NCBI RefSeq assembly: GCF_014207095.1
Contig: NZ_JACHBG010000010.1
Location: 1-64,000, forward strand
DNA length: 64,000 nucleotides
Direction of reading: 5' to 3'
Source of the DNA: Martinezella lusitana
GTDB taxonomy: Bacteria; Pseudomonadota; Alphaproteobacteria; Rhizobiales; Rhizobiaceae
Shown here piece after piece: positions 26,347 to 34,740 of this stretch. Position 1 is the stretch's first letter. Each line of letters starts with the position of its first letter. The position numbers and the translations under genes were made by a program. Below the pieces are notes generated by a model. The model saw only the letters and a list, made by a program, of their open reading frames with translations. It did no database searches and had not been told where the DNA came from.

Positions 26347-27282
26347 TCAACTGCCCGGTTGGAACGCCAGACGCAGCCCCCATGTAATGCCAGGCCCAAC
26401 TGAGGTGACGTGATCCTTATCAGGGATGACCATAAATTTCGTCGTCAGGCCCTCATAGCTTCTTGATCTGAGAAGCTGCTCGAAGGTCTTCGCGTCCTCA
26501 ACCATGTCCTTCGTGAAGCCGTGGCGGCCAGCCTCGTATCGGCTGACTTCCTTGCCGCCGACATAGAGGAAGACGTTTGCCGGAAGGCTGTGATGTCCGG
26601 CTGCGAACTGCTTTTCCATCTCCAGGATCACGTGTGAACCATACCAAAGGGACGGGCTGCCGATGATGTAGGTCTGGAATATGCCGGGGTCACGCAGAAG
26701 GATGGTCGTCGCGAGGAGCCCGCCATAGGAGTGACCCCAGAATATCCGTCTGGCCGGGTCGGTGCGGTAGTGCGCCTCAGCGAACGGAATGACGACGTCC
26801 TTGATGTATGCCTGATAGGCAGTTGATCCGCCATAGACATGGCCCGTCGAAGGTTGGGCGGTCGGCGTGTAATCACGGCGGCGGCTATCCTCTAGCGATT
26901 CGCCATCCGCGTAGCCCAGCCCGACAACGACAAGGTCCCTTTTATCGGCCTCCGTCAGGTCACGGATTTCGCAGATGTGACGCGGAAACGCCCGGCCCCC
27001 GTCTGCCAGGAACAGCACCGGACGTAGCGCGGGACTTGCGGGATCAAACCCTTGGGGAAGACTGACGAACAACTGGTATCTGCGCCCTGAGACCGGATCG
27101 GGCAGCGGGACAGAGTAAGTCTTCGCGTCGCATTGCTTCGCCCCCGGCGTTGCCACCGCGCCACGCGGCACAAAGCACAGCGAGAGGAGAAATGCGGCAA
27201 GGACAATGCCAAGATGCGATGGGATCCGGCCGGAATTTCCCAGATGAGCTTTCTCTCGCTGGTGAAGGGGCATGCAATCCAT
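26347..27282 (-). CDS. Secreted alpha/beta hydrolase (esterase D/IroE type)
   Basis: The 311-residue protein has a signal peptide (hydrophobic core near residues 24-40, GIVLAAFLLSLCF) and the putative-esterase fold with nucleophile elbow FWGHSYGGLLA. A late acidic residue and the His in PDKDHVTSVGPG complete a Ser-Asp-His triad. Siderophore esterases of the IroE/BesA type and other periplasmic acyl esterases share this layout. It is divergent from the L,D-transpeptidase gene across a CTTAAG-N5-CTTAAG box, so both may be controlled by the two-component system at 31329. Substrate unknown. Confidence 0.8.
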   Translation of the reverse strand: MDCMPLHQREKAHLGNSGRIPSHLGIVLAAFLLSLCFVPRGAVATPGAKQCDAKTYSVPLPDPVSGRRYQLFVSLPQGFDPASPALRPVLFLADGGRAFPRHICEIRDLTEADKRDLVVVGLGYADGESLEDSRRRDYTPTAQPSTGHVYGGSTAYQAYIKDVVIPFAEAHYRTDPARRIFWGHSYGGLLATTILLRDPGIFQTYIIGSPSLWYGSHVILEMEKQFAAGHHSLPANVFLYVGGKEVSRYEAGRHGFTKDMVEDAKTFEQLLRSRSYEGLTTKFMVIPDKDHVTSVGPGITWGLRLAFQPGS

Positions 27283-27322
27283 TCCGTTTGTCTGACGCTC
27301 ACGGCGGCCATTTTCCCATTGC

Positions 27323-27339
27323 CTTAAGACTGGCTTAAG
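27323..27339. promoter_or_regulatory. CTTAAG-N5-CTTAAG box (PmrA/QseB-like site)
   Basis: CTTAAG at 27323-27328 and 27334-27339 are separated by ACTGG, giving an 11-bp period that fits binding of an OmpR-family dimer on one helix face. This matches the PmrA-box pattern exactly. It lies between the divergent esterase and L,D-transpeptidase genes. The same pattern occurs in front of the regulator gene at 31270-31286. Confidence 0.7.
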
Positions 27340-27382
27340 GTGGTCCCCGTCTGTCTGACTTCAAAGCGGAGACAGACTCGAA

Positions 27383-28102
27383 ATGCAAGACGTTGACATC
27401 ATCATTCGCCGCCGAACGCTTCTCGTGGCCGCAGTCGCGGGTCTCCTCGCAGGCTGTTCCACCACGACGCCTCCGATACAGACCGTTTCCTTAATCGCGC
27501 CAGCCAGCCATGATCCACTCCCAACCGCACTCGCGATCTATGCGGCGATGCCGCAGGAAGAGTTTCCAATCCCGGCGGTGGATCTGGGACAGGTCGAGCC
27601 ACGGTTCAGGCGGCAGGTCGTCGACTATCCGACGAACGAAACGGTCGGGACGCTGATCGTCGACACGCCCAACAAGTTCCTCTACCACGTCCTGCCTGGT
27701 GGCAAGGCGATGCGGTATGGCGTCGGCGTCGGTCGTGATGGCTTCTCCTGGTCGGGGCGGGCGACCGTCGCCTACAAGCGGGCCTGGCCGAATTGGACGC
27801 CGCCGGACGAGATGGTCGCGCGTGATCCGCGCCTGCGACCGGTCAGCAAGGAGAATGGTGGCATGCCGCCCGGCCTTCGAAATCCGCTTGGCGCCCGGGC
27901 GCTCTACATCCACCAGGGTGGGAAGGATACCCTCTACCGCCTTCATGGCACCCCCGAAGCATTCTCGATCGGCAAGGCGGTGTCGTCCGGCTGTATCCGG
28001 CTCCTGAACCAGGATGTCATCGGCCTCTACAACAATGTCCGGGACGGCAGCACGATCGTCGTCCTGCCCGATCCGTCAATGCGGGAGCAACCCAGTGCGT
28101 GA
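27383..28102 (+). CDS. Lipoprotein L,D-transpeptidase (YkuD domain)
   Basis: The 239-residue protein has a lipoprotein signal (hydrophobic residues 12-22 ending in lipobox LLAGC), then a YkuD catalytic domain with the motif pair YRLHGTPEAFSIG (His) and SSGCIRLLNQDV (catalytic Cys). It should form 3-3 peptidoglycan cross-links or attach proteins to peptidoglycan at the outer membrane or periplasm. Its catalytic Cys would need to be kept reduced, which fits the DsbA/DsbD genes that follow. It opens the plus-strand unit with the first DsbA-like gene and sits behind a CTTAAG tandem box. Confidence 0.9.
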   Translation: MQDVDIIIRRRTLLVAAVAGLLAGCSTTTPPIQTVSLIAPASHDPLPTALAIYAAMPQEEFPIPAVDLGQVEPRFRRQVVDYPTNETVGTLIVDTPNKFLYHVLPGGKAMRYGVGVGRDGFSWSGRATVAYKRAWPNWTPPDEMVARDPRLRPVSKENGGMPPGLRNPLGARALYIHQGGKDTLYRLHGTPEAFSIGKAVSSGCIRLLNQDVIGLYNNVRDGSTIVVLPDPSMREQPSA

Positions 28103-28136
28103 CGTCCATTCCAGAGTCTTGAAAAGGAGAGCAGAT

Positions 28137-28781
28137 GTGAGAAACGAAATCGAAATAGGGGCGCTTGGACGTCGCGCCTTTCTTCAGATGTCCGTCCTTG
28201 CGGCGGCGGCAGCACTTCCGGCGATCGCCTTTGCGGACGATGACCTCGGCATGGAGATGATTCTGCGCGATCCGGCCGCACCTGTCACCGGCAACCCGAT
28301 GGGGAATCTCACCGTGGTCACCTTCCTCGACTATAATTGCCCTTGGTGCAAGAAGACGGCCGTGCCGATGCGTGAGGCGGTCTCGAAGGATGGTGGTGTG
28401 CGACTGGTCTACAAGGACTGGCCGATTATCACGAAGGACTCGGTTGACGGCGCCCGGCTTGCGCTCGCTGCAAAATATCAGGGCCGTTACGACGCCGTCC
28501 ACGAGGCCTTGATGGCGATCAAGACACCTAAGGTGAAGGTTGACGAGATGCGGGATGTCGTCAGAAACACCGACGGTGTCGACTTCGCCCGCCTTCAGGA
28601 TGATCTTGCAAAGCATGAAACGGAGATCTCTGCGCTGCTGAAGCGGAACGACGATCAGGCGAGGTCGCTCGGCCTGCGCGGCACGCCCGCCTTCATCGTC
28701 GGCAAATATCTCGTTCCCGGGGCAATCCAGAGCGCCGACGAGTTCACGGACCTCTTTGCCAAGGCCCGTCAGCAGGGCTAG
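28137..28781 (+). CDS. DsbA-family thiol oxidoreductase (CPWC)
   Basis: The 214-residue protein has an N-terminal export signal with a paired Arg (GRRAFLQMSVLAAAAALPA), then a DsbA/DsbC-type thioredoxin fold with active site YNCPWCKKT and the cis-Pro loop RGTPAFIVGKY. The GTG at 28137 is preceded by AAGGAG at ideal spacing. It follows the L,D-transpeptidase gene by 34 bases and is probably co-transcribed. Its stop codon overlaps that of the second, convergent DsbA gene. CPWC and the BdbD/DsbA-like length suggest a ScsC-like periplasmic reductant or isomerase partner of DsbD. Confidence 0.88.
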   Translation: MRNEIEIGALGRRAFLQMSVLAAAAALPAIAFADDDLGMEMILRDPAAPVTGNPMGNLTVVTFLDYNCPWCKKTAVPMREAVSKDGGVRLVYKDWPIITKDSVDGARLALAAKYQGRYDAVHEALMAIKTPKVKVDEMRDVVRNTDGVDFARLQDDLAKHETEISALLKRNDDQARSLGLRGTPAFIVGKYLVPGAIQSADEFTDLFAKARQQG

Positions 28782-29386
28782 CCACGTGCCTTCGCGATCG
28801 CGTCCTTCAGACCCTTGCGGTCGAGGACGCCCGCGAAGGTCGTCGACCCCACCACGAAGGAAGGGGTGCCAACGAATTTGAAGGCGGACGCCTGCAGCCA
28901 GTTGCGATCCAGCAGGCTGGAAATCCATGCCTGGTTCTTGACCACGGCCTTGCCGACGTCGTCGAAGGTGAATCCGACCTTGGCAAGCGCCTTTTCCACA
29001 TCGGTCTGCTGCAGTTTCATGGGCGTGTGGAACATCGCATCGAGCGCCTTCTCATACTTGCCAAGCTTTGCGGTCGCGAGCACCGCTTGCGCCGCGATGA
29101 TCGACGCGCCGCCGAAGACTGGCCAGTCCTTCATCACGAGCCTGACCTTGCCATCCTGCTCGACGACCTCCCGGACCGTCTCGTATGACGTCTTGCAGTA
29201 TGGGCATTGATAATCGAAATACTCGACCACGGTGACATCACCGTTCGGATTGCCGAGAACAGGCGCTTCGGGATCGCTGAGAACCAGTTCGCGACTGGTT
29301 GGATCCGCCATGGCTCGCGCAACTGAGGGAGGAAGTGTGGCGGCAAGGGCTGCGCCCACTGTGAAATGTCGGCGTGTAAGGTTCAT
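28778..29386 (-). CDS. DsbA-family thiol oxidoreductase (CPYC), Tat-type signal
   Basis: The 202-residue protein begins MNLTRRHFTVGAALAATLPP, a twin-arginine type signal, followed by a DsbA-like thioredoxin fold with active site YQCPYCKTS and cis-Pro loop VGTPSFVVG. It overlaps the DsbD stop by four bases (ATGA), so it is translated with DsbD and is presumably its main partner. It is convergent with the first DsbA-like gene; both share the sequence pattern S-D-P-E-A-P-V-x-G-N-P, so they are probably paralogues. Confidence 0.88.
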   Translation of the reverse strand: MNLTRRHFTVGAALAATLPPSVARAMADPTSRELVLSDPEAPVLGNPNGDVTVVEYFDYQCPYCKTSYETVREVVEQDGKVRLVMKDWPVFGGASIIAAQAVLATAKLGKYEKALDAMFHTPMKLQQTDVEKALAKVGFTFDDVGKAVVKNQAWISSLLDRNWLQASAFKFVGTPSFVVGSTTFAGVLDRKGLKDAIAKARG

Positions 29387-31218
29387 GAAGGGGCTCCCCT
29401 GCTAGAATTGATGGATTGCGCGGTGGCTGCTGCTTTCGCGGCAGCATCGATCACATCCTGCGCAGAGATCTCGCCGACCAGACTGTCGGCCGCAGAAGCG
29501 TCACTGCGGAAGAACAGCATGGTCGGAGGGCCGACAACGTCGTTGTCCGTCATCAGCTTCTGCTTGGCCGGCGTCATTTGCGACAGATCGACAATGACAA
29601 GATGAGTATCCGCAAGGCCAACGGCAACCCGGGGGTCGCTCAGCACCGAGCGGTCGATGACATGGCACGAAACGCACCAGTCGGCGGTGAAGTAGACGAG
29701 GCTCGGCTTGCTACTCTTCGCAAGAGCGCTCCGCAGTTCCTCCTCGTTGGAGACGCTCGCAAAACTCGCCTTGCTCAGGCCGGGTGAGGTCGTCGCGACG
29801 CTGCCGCCGAATCTCTTCAACGGCTGGAGCATGCTTGTCGCGCCGCTTGCTGCTCCAAAGGCGAGGAACGCGCCATAGAGAATGGCGAGAAGACTGCCGG
29901 ATTTTACCAACCTCCGCCCAAGCCCCGTCCCCGGAGGCATGGTATCGAATGCACCGAAGCACACACCGACGGTCACGAGAACGGCCGCAGAAAGTCCAAG
30001 CGTCACGGACGGCTCGACCAGACGGTCGAGATACCAGACCGCGGTGCCGAGGAACATGAAGCCGAACAGCCACCGGACCTGGGTCATCCAGGCGCCCGCG
30101 CGCGGCAGCAGCGCTGCCCCCGACGTCCCGATGACGATAAGAGGGATGCCTTTCCCGATCCCGAGTGCGAACAGCGCGGCGGCGCCAAGCGCGATGTCGC
30201 CAGTCTTGGCGATGTAAAGGAGCGCACCCGCAAGCGGGGCAGTCACGCACGGGCCAAGCAGCAGCGCGGAAGTGAAACCCAGAACGGCCGTCGACCCGAT
30301 CGTTCCGCGGGGCGCGCGTTGGCGACGAGCAAGTCGGTCCCGTAGGAATGCCGGTAGCTGGATCTCCACCATTCCGAAGCTGGCGATGGCGAGAAGAGCG
30401 AATAGCCCCACCATCACCCCCACGGCCGTTCGTGACTGAAGCGCGATCTGGAAGCTCTGGCCAAGCCATGCGGCAAGCACGCCGAAGAGGCTGAAGGCCG
30501 CAGCGAGCGCGACGACATAGACGACGGACAGGAAGAATCCCCGTTCAGGCGACAGCGAAGTGCCCTGCCGCCCAAGGGTCGCCGCAAGGATCGGATACAT
30601 CGGAAAAACGCAAGGCGTGAAGGCGAGAAGCATGCCGAGACCCACGAAGGATGCCAGCAGTAGGGCCATACCACCGCGGCTCAGGATTCCCTCGACCATC
30701 CCTGCACCGGCAGGTGTCGCAGGTTTTTGGACCGTCTCCGCGATCGCTGAAGGCGGAATGGGCGTGAAGGACTTGAAAGCGGTGGCGTCTGGCGGCCGCG
30801 GCGCCAAAGGGTCGTCCGACGCCATGCGCAGGCCATCAACCTGGACCGTGCGGACCGGATAGCATATGCCGCCGTCCTGGCAGCCCCTGAACGACACCTT
30901 GAGCTTTACCGGGGCGTTGGCAAGCTTTGCCGCCACCTGATCGAAATAGACCTCGGTGCTACCGAAACCGGGATCGTCCTTCATCGCTCCCGATGGCGTC
31001 TGCAGATCGAGTTTTCTCCCATCGTCCGTATTTGCCTCGAGGGCGTCGCGATAAAGGTAATATCCCTTTGTGATCTCCCACCGGAACGTCGCAGTGGGGC
31101 CTGACCGATCGACAGAGAGCTTGAAGGCGTCCTCCATCCTCATCGGCGCATCGACGGCAAATGCAGAGCCGCATAACGACAGTAAGACAAGGATCGCGAA
31201 CGGAAGATTGAGACGCAT
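29383..31218 (-). CDS. dsbD: DsbD-type thiol:disulfide interchange protein
   Basis: The 611-residue protein has all three DsbD parts: a signal peptide and N-terminal periplasmic domain (redox Cys pair in FRGCQDGGICYPV), a central eight-helix membrane domain with Cys in FTPCVFPMYP and LLGPCVTAPLAG, and a C-terminal thioredoxin domain with DWCVSCHVID. It passes electrons from cytoplasmic thioredoxin to periplasmic partners, here probably the two DsbA-like proteins. A strong AAGGAG precedes the ATG. It is divergent from the response regulator across a CTTAAG tandem box. Confidence 0.93.
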   Translation of the reverse strand: MRLNLPFAILVLLSLCGSAFAVDAPMRMEDAFKLSVDRSGPTATFRWEITKGYYLYRDALEANTDDGRKLDLQTPSGAMKDDPGFGSTEVYFDQVAAKLANAPVKLKVSFRGCQDGGICYPVRTVQVDGLRMASDDPLAPRPPDATAFKSFTPIPPSAIAETVQKPATPAGAGMVEGILSRGGMALLLASFVGLGMLLAFTPCVFPMYPILAATLGRQGTSLSPERGFFLSVVYVVALAAAFSLFGVLAAWLGQSFQIALQSRTAVGVMVGLFALLAIASFGMVEIQLPAFLRDRLARRQRAPRGTIGSTAVLGFTSALLLGPCVTAPLAGALLYIAKTGDIALGAAALFALGIGKGIPLIVIGTSGAALLPRAGAWMTQVRWLFGFMFLGTAVWYLDRLVEPSVTLGLSAAVLVTVGVCFGAFDTMPPGTGLGRRLVKSGSLLAILYGAFLAFGAASGATSMLQPLKRFGGSVATTSPGLSKASFASVSNEEELRSALAKSSKPSLVYFTADWCVSCHVIDRSVLSDPRVAVGLADTHLVIVDLSQMTPAKQKLMTDNDVVGPPTMLFFRSDASAADSLVGEISAQDVIDAAAKAAATAQSINSSRGAPS

Positions 31219-31269
31219 TCTTTCTCCTTATGGGATAGGCCATTAACAGATACGACCTGCGGCCGCCAG

Positions 31270-31286
31270 CTTAAGGCAGCCTTAAG
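31270..31286. promoter_or_regulatory. CTTAAG-N5-CTTAAG box (PmrA/QseB-like site)
   Basis: CTTAAG at 31270-31275 and 31281-31286, separated by GCAGC, repeat the exact layout of the box at 27323-27339. It lies 52 bases upstream of the dsbD start and 43 upstream of the regulator start. It probably mediates autoregulation and control of dsbD by the adjacent OmpR-type regulator. Confidence 0.7.
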
Positions 31287-31290
31287 GTAC

Positions 31291-31310
31291 GCAGCGGAGA
31301 TCTCCGCTGC
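31291..31310. promoter_or_regulatory. Perfect 20-bp palindrome in the regulator leader
   Basis: GCAGCGGAGATCTCCGCTGC is an exact palindrome between the CTTAAG box and the regulator start codon. As RNA it would fold into an 8-bp GC-rich stem with a GAUC loop ending about ten bases before the ribosome binding site (GGAG at 31319-31322). It could be a DNA operator or a translational control hairpin. Confidence 0.5.
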
Positions 31311-31328
31311 CGACAGATGGAGTGTTCG

Positions 31329-31991
31329 ATGCGCCTGCTCGTGGTGGAAGATGACGATGTCCTGCTTGATGGTCTGAAGGTCGGATTGGAACTTGCCGGC
31401 TTCACGGTCGATACAGTGACGACGGTGGCGGATGCGCGCTCTGCCCTTGAGCACGTCCGCTTTGACGCGGTCGTTCTTGACGTGATGCTCCCCGACGGAA
31501 CTGGCCTCGACCTGCTGCGGTACGTCCGGGACCGCCGCGATCGGGTGCCTGTCCTGTTGCTGACAGCCAAGGACGCGACGGCCGACAAAATATCCGGCCT
31601 TGATGCCGGGGCTGACGACTATCTCGGCAAGCCGTTCGATCTCGACGAGGTTGCTGCGCGCCTGCGGGCCATCATCAGACGCGGCGAAGGACGTGCGGAA
31701 GGTATTCTGGAGAGCCAGGGGGTGACGCTTGATCCTGCCAGGATGGAGGCTCGAAAAGACGGCGGTATCATCCCGCTCTCACGCCGCGAGTTCGCGATCA
31801 TCAACGCGCTCATGCAGAACCCGGGCATGATCTTCTCCAAGTCGGTGCTCGAAGAGAAACTTTACGGCTGGCAGGAGGACGTCGAAAGCAACACGATCGA
31901 GGTCCATGTCCACAAGCTTCGGGCGAAGCTCGGCACGACGTTTATCGAGACCGTCCGTGGAGTCGGCTACCGGGTAGGAAGGATCGCCTGA
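31329..31991 (+). CDS. OmpR-family response regulator (PmrA/QseB type)
   Basis: The 220-residue protein has a receiver domain with acidic pocket VVEDDD, phospho-acceptor Asp51 (VVLDVMLPDG) and conserved Lys in LLTAKDAT, then an OmpR winged helix (LSRREFAIINALMQNPGMIF, then NTIEVHVHKLRAKL and V-R-G-V-G-Y-R). The ATG at 31329 has GGAG six bases upstream; an ATG at 31317 is less well placed. Its stop overlaps the kinase start (TGATG). PmrA/QseB relatives bind CTTAAG-type tandem repeats, two of which flank this module. Confidence 0.92.
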   Translation: MRLLVVEDDDVLLDGLKVGLELAGFTVDTVTTVADARSALEHVRFDAVVLDVMLPDGTGLDLLRYVRDRRDRVPVLLLTAKDATADKISGLDAGADDYLGKPFDLDEVAARLRAIIRRGEGRAEGILESQGVTLDPARMEARKDGGIIPLSRREFAIINALMQNPGMIFSKSVLEEKLYGWQEDVESNTIEVHVHKLRAKLGTTFIETVRGVGYRVGRIA

Positions 31992-33349
31992 TGTCCATCA
32001 GGGTAAGACTATTTACCGTTCTTCTTCTCATGACTGGTGTCGTCTGGCTCTCGGCCTGCGTCTGGATCTATGCGAGCACCAAGGAGCGTCTTGAACATGT
32101 CCTCGACGCACGACTGGTCGAGTCCGCTAAAATGGTCAGTTCGCTCGTCGGAGATCGGCCTGTCATGGCGGGCTTCACCGGCGAGGCTACAAGTTCCGGG
32201 TCAGGCCTTGAAGCCGAGCCTATGGAAGCTCCGTCCTATGAGCGTCAGCTCGCTTGCCAGATCTGGTCGGTCAGCGGGAAGCTGCTCAGCAAGTCCGACA
32301 GCGCGCCCGTCGCGTCGCTTTCTGATCACGCTACTGGGTTCCAGAACACGACGATCAACGGCGCGGCCTGGCGCGTCTATGCCGTAATCAAGCCCGACCT
32401 TGGCGTGAGAGTGCTTGTCGGGGATAGCCTGCAGGTCCGGGACCGCCTGGTCGACGATGTCATCAAGGGCCTGTTATATCCGGCAATCCTCATCATGCCA
32501 TTGATGGTCGGGCTGATCTGGTTGTCGGTATCCAAAGGACTGGCTCCCTTAGCGCGACTGGCAGCAAGCCTGACCGCCCGCGACGCCTCGCAGCTTCATC
32601 CATTTGTCGACCGGAGCACAGCCTCGGAGCTTCGCCCCATGATCCGCGCCCTCAACAGTCTGCTCTCTCGCGTCCAGTCTGCCCGGGAAAGGGAGCAGGA
32701 GTTCATCACCTACGCTGCGCATGAGCTGAAGACACCGCTTGCGGGACTGAAGACGCAGGCGCAGGTCGCAATACGTTCGACCGACCCGGAAGTGCAGCGT
32801 CAGGCGCTGAAACGGATCGAGCAGAGCGTCGACCGAACGAGCAGGATGGCGCGACAGCTTATCGACCTGGCGGCGGTCGAGGCTGTTGAAAGTGTCGCCC
32901 GACCCGAACAGATGGTCGACGTCTCGGCCCTCATTCTCGATGTCGCACACGATCTCGAATTCCTGCAGAAATCGCGGGGCGTCCAGGTGATCTACGCACC
33001 GCGCCATCGGGCAAGACCTATCTCCATTGCTGCCGACGCATCACTTCTGCGACTGGCGATCCGAAACATCATGGAGAACGCAGTGCAGCATGCACCGTGC
33101 GGATCTGTCGTCGAATGCATAACACAAGCGACCGACGGGAAGCTCAGCGTCATCGTCTCCGACGAAGGGCCTGGCATCTCGGTCGACGAGCAGGAGAAGG
33201 TTCTTCAGCGCTTCTATCGATCACCGCGTTCCATGCCCGGCGGAAGCGGGCTCGGGCTTGCCATTGTCAAGATGTCGATCGAACGTCTTGGAGGCACGCT
33301 CAGGTTTGGAGGACCAGCCCCCCGATTCCACGTCCGGCTCGAAGTCTAG
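31991..33349 (+). CDS. Sensor histidine kinase (PmrB/QseC type)
   Basis: The 452-residue kinase has two membrane helices (about residues 8-28 and 155-178) bracketing a periplasmic sensor of roughly 125 residues, a HAMP-like linker, the HisKA box with His244 in YAAHELKTPLAG, and an ATPase domain with N-box NIMENAVQHAP, G1 SDEGPGIS and G2 GGSGLGLAIVKM. It is the cognate kinase of the regulator just upstream. The module's cargo suggests the signal is an envelope stress involving thiols, metals or cell-wall damage. Confidence 0.92.
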   Translation: MSIRVRLFTVLLLMTGVVWLSACVWIYASTKERLEHVLDARLVESAKMVSSLVGDRPVMAGFTGEATSSGSGLEAEPMEAPSYERQLACQIWSVSGKLLSKSDSAPVASLSDHATGFQNTTINGAAWRVYAVIKPDLGVRVLVGDSLQVRDRLVDDVIKGLLYPAILIMPLMVGLIWLSVSKGLAPLARLAASLTARDASQLHPFVDRSTASELRPMIRALNSLLSRVQSAREREQEFITYAAHELKTPLAGLKTQAQVAIRSTDPEVQRQALKRIEQSVDRTSRMARQLIDLAAVEAVESVARPEQMVDVSALILDVAHDLEFLQKSRGVQVIYAPRHRARPISIAADASLLRLAIRNIMENAVQHAPCGSVVECITQATDGKLSVIVSDEGPGISVDEQEKVLQRFYRSPRSMPGGSGLGLAIVKMSIERLGGTLRFGGPAPRFHVRLEV

Positions 33350-33474
33350 CGCCAGCGGACGGTCAGTAGAATGCGCGCGACTGGAGGGGTGTCGACTTAA
33401 CTTTGCAATGGGCGATACCCCTCGAGATATGCGCGCATCCGATCGATCGTCAACGAGCGTTGAGGCGACCCATC

Positions 33475-34662
33475 TTAGGAACGAGCGCGTCTCGTTTCAC
33501 TTTTGCTCACGTTCAATCTCCCACCGATACTTGCCGCGATGGCGAGTTCGGCCAGCGCCGCGACGAGCATGATCGCAAGAAAGACATTCCGTCCGAAATG
33601 GACGAGCACCCAACCGCCCATGGCCGGGAAGCCGAATATGCCCACAAAGTAGGACATGGCGAACCAGGTCAGCGCTGCATGGCGGTAGCGGGGTACGGTG
33701 TTGTTGACGGCCCAGGTCTGGATGACCGAATAGACGAGACCGTAACCGATGCCGGTGAGGATCGCCGAGAGGATCTGGAAAGCCGGGTGGATGCCGATGC
33801 CGAACATGGCGGCGACACCCAGGCACATCGAGGTCAAGAGAGCGGCGGCAAGCTGCGTCTGCGGTAGCGTTGCCAGGAAGCGGGCAAGCAACAGCCGGGC
33901 GGCAACGACGGTGATGGCATAGACGCCGAAGAAGGTTGAGGCCGTGGCCGCCGTGCCTTCGACCAGCGAGGACTGGAAGGTCAGCAAGCCGGAGAAGACG
34001 CAGGCGCCGAGCGCGACCATCAGGATTGGCCGGATCGAAGCGCTACGGGCAATCGCGCCGATATCGCGCACCCAAGGGCGGAGTGCAACCGTTCGCGGCG
34101 CGCCCGGCGCCATCGAACCGAAGCTCCAGAGCAGGACGGAAGCGGCAAGGCATGCAGCCCCGACCAGCATGAAGGTGGTCTCGACCGAGAGCCCCGCCTG
34201 CGTCAGCACAAGGTTGAGAATGACAGGGCCGCCACCGATTCCCGCCATCTGGAAGGCTCCGAAGCGGGTAAACCAGAAACCGCGATCGGCATCGGTGACA
34301 CGCTCGGAAAGCGCCATCGGAGCGCCGATATAAAACATCCCCCAGCCGAGCCCAACCAGGAAGCCCGATACGAGCGGTAGGCCGAGGCCGCTGCCTCCAG
34401 CGAAGGCAAGCAGCAGGAACCCGAGCGCCACGGCGGCGCTGGCAATGGCGCTCATGCGCGCCGCGTCGATGCGCCCGGAAAGCCAGCCGACCAGCGGCAC
34501 GCCGGTGAAGGTTCCCACCATGGCGGCACCGAGCGTCAGACCGGTATCGACATCGCTGCCGCCATGGGCACGGTAATAGGTCGAAAACAGGAAGGTAGCG
34601 CCATAGCCTGCCGCAGCAAGCATGGTGCCGGTGAAAAGGAAGGGTGCAGCAGACTGGCGCAT
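33475..34662 (-). CDS. MFS transporter
   Basis: The ~395-residue protein has twelve hydrophobic segments and the MFS loop between helices 2 and 3 (VGWLSGRIDAARM). It resembles small-molecule efflux MFS proteins of the YfcJ/arabinose-exporter type. I choose the ATG at 34662 (GGAA six bases upstream); an ATG at 34668 is two codons earlier. It is divergent from a MocR regulator, which probably controls it. Confidence 0.82.
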   Translation of the reverse strand: MRQSAAPFLFTGTMLAAAGYGATFLFSTYYRAHGGSDVDTGLTLGAAMVGTFTGVPLVGWLSGRIDAARMSAIASAAVALGFLLLAFAGGSGLGLPLVSGFLVGLGWGMFYIGAPMALSERVTDADRGFWFTRFGAFQMAGIGGGPVILNLVLTQAGLSVETTFMLVGAACLAASVLLWSFGSMAPGAPRTVALRPWVRDIGAIARSASIRPILMVALGACVFSGLLTFQSSLVEGTAATASTFFGVYAITVVAARLLLARFLATLPQTQLAAALLTSMCLGVAAMFGIGIHPAFQILSAILTGIGYGLVYSVIQTWAVNNTVPRYRHAALTWFAMSYFVGIFGFPAMGGWVLVHFGRNVFLAIMLVAALAELAIAASIGGRLNVSKSETRRARS

Positions 34663-34682
34663 GGGCATTTCCAGGCAACGGT

Positions 34683-34703
34683 TGAAAGTGGCCTGATGAA
34701 AGT
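34683..34703. promoter_or_regulatory. TGAAAGT direct repeats, candidate MocR site
   Basis: TGAAAGT occurs at 34683-34689 and again at 34697-34703, a 14-bp period, in the gap between the divergent MFS and MocR genes. MocR/PdxR-type proteins commonly recognise direct rather than inverted repeats. The second copy overlaps an ATG at 34696, which argues for the later MocR start. Binding inferred. Confidence 0.35.
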
Positions 34704-34740
34704 AGATAATGGAGATAATTTCCAGAGCCACTTCGAGTCG

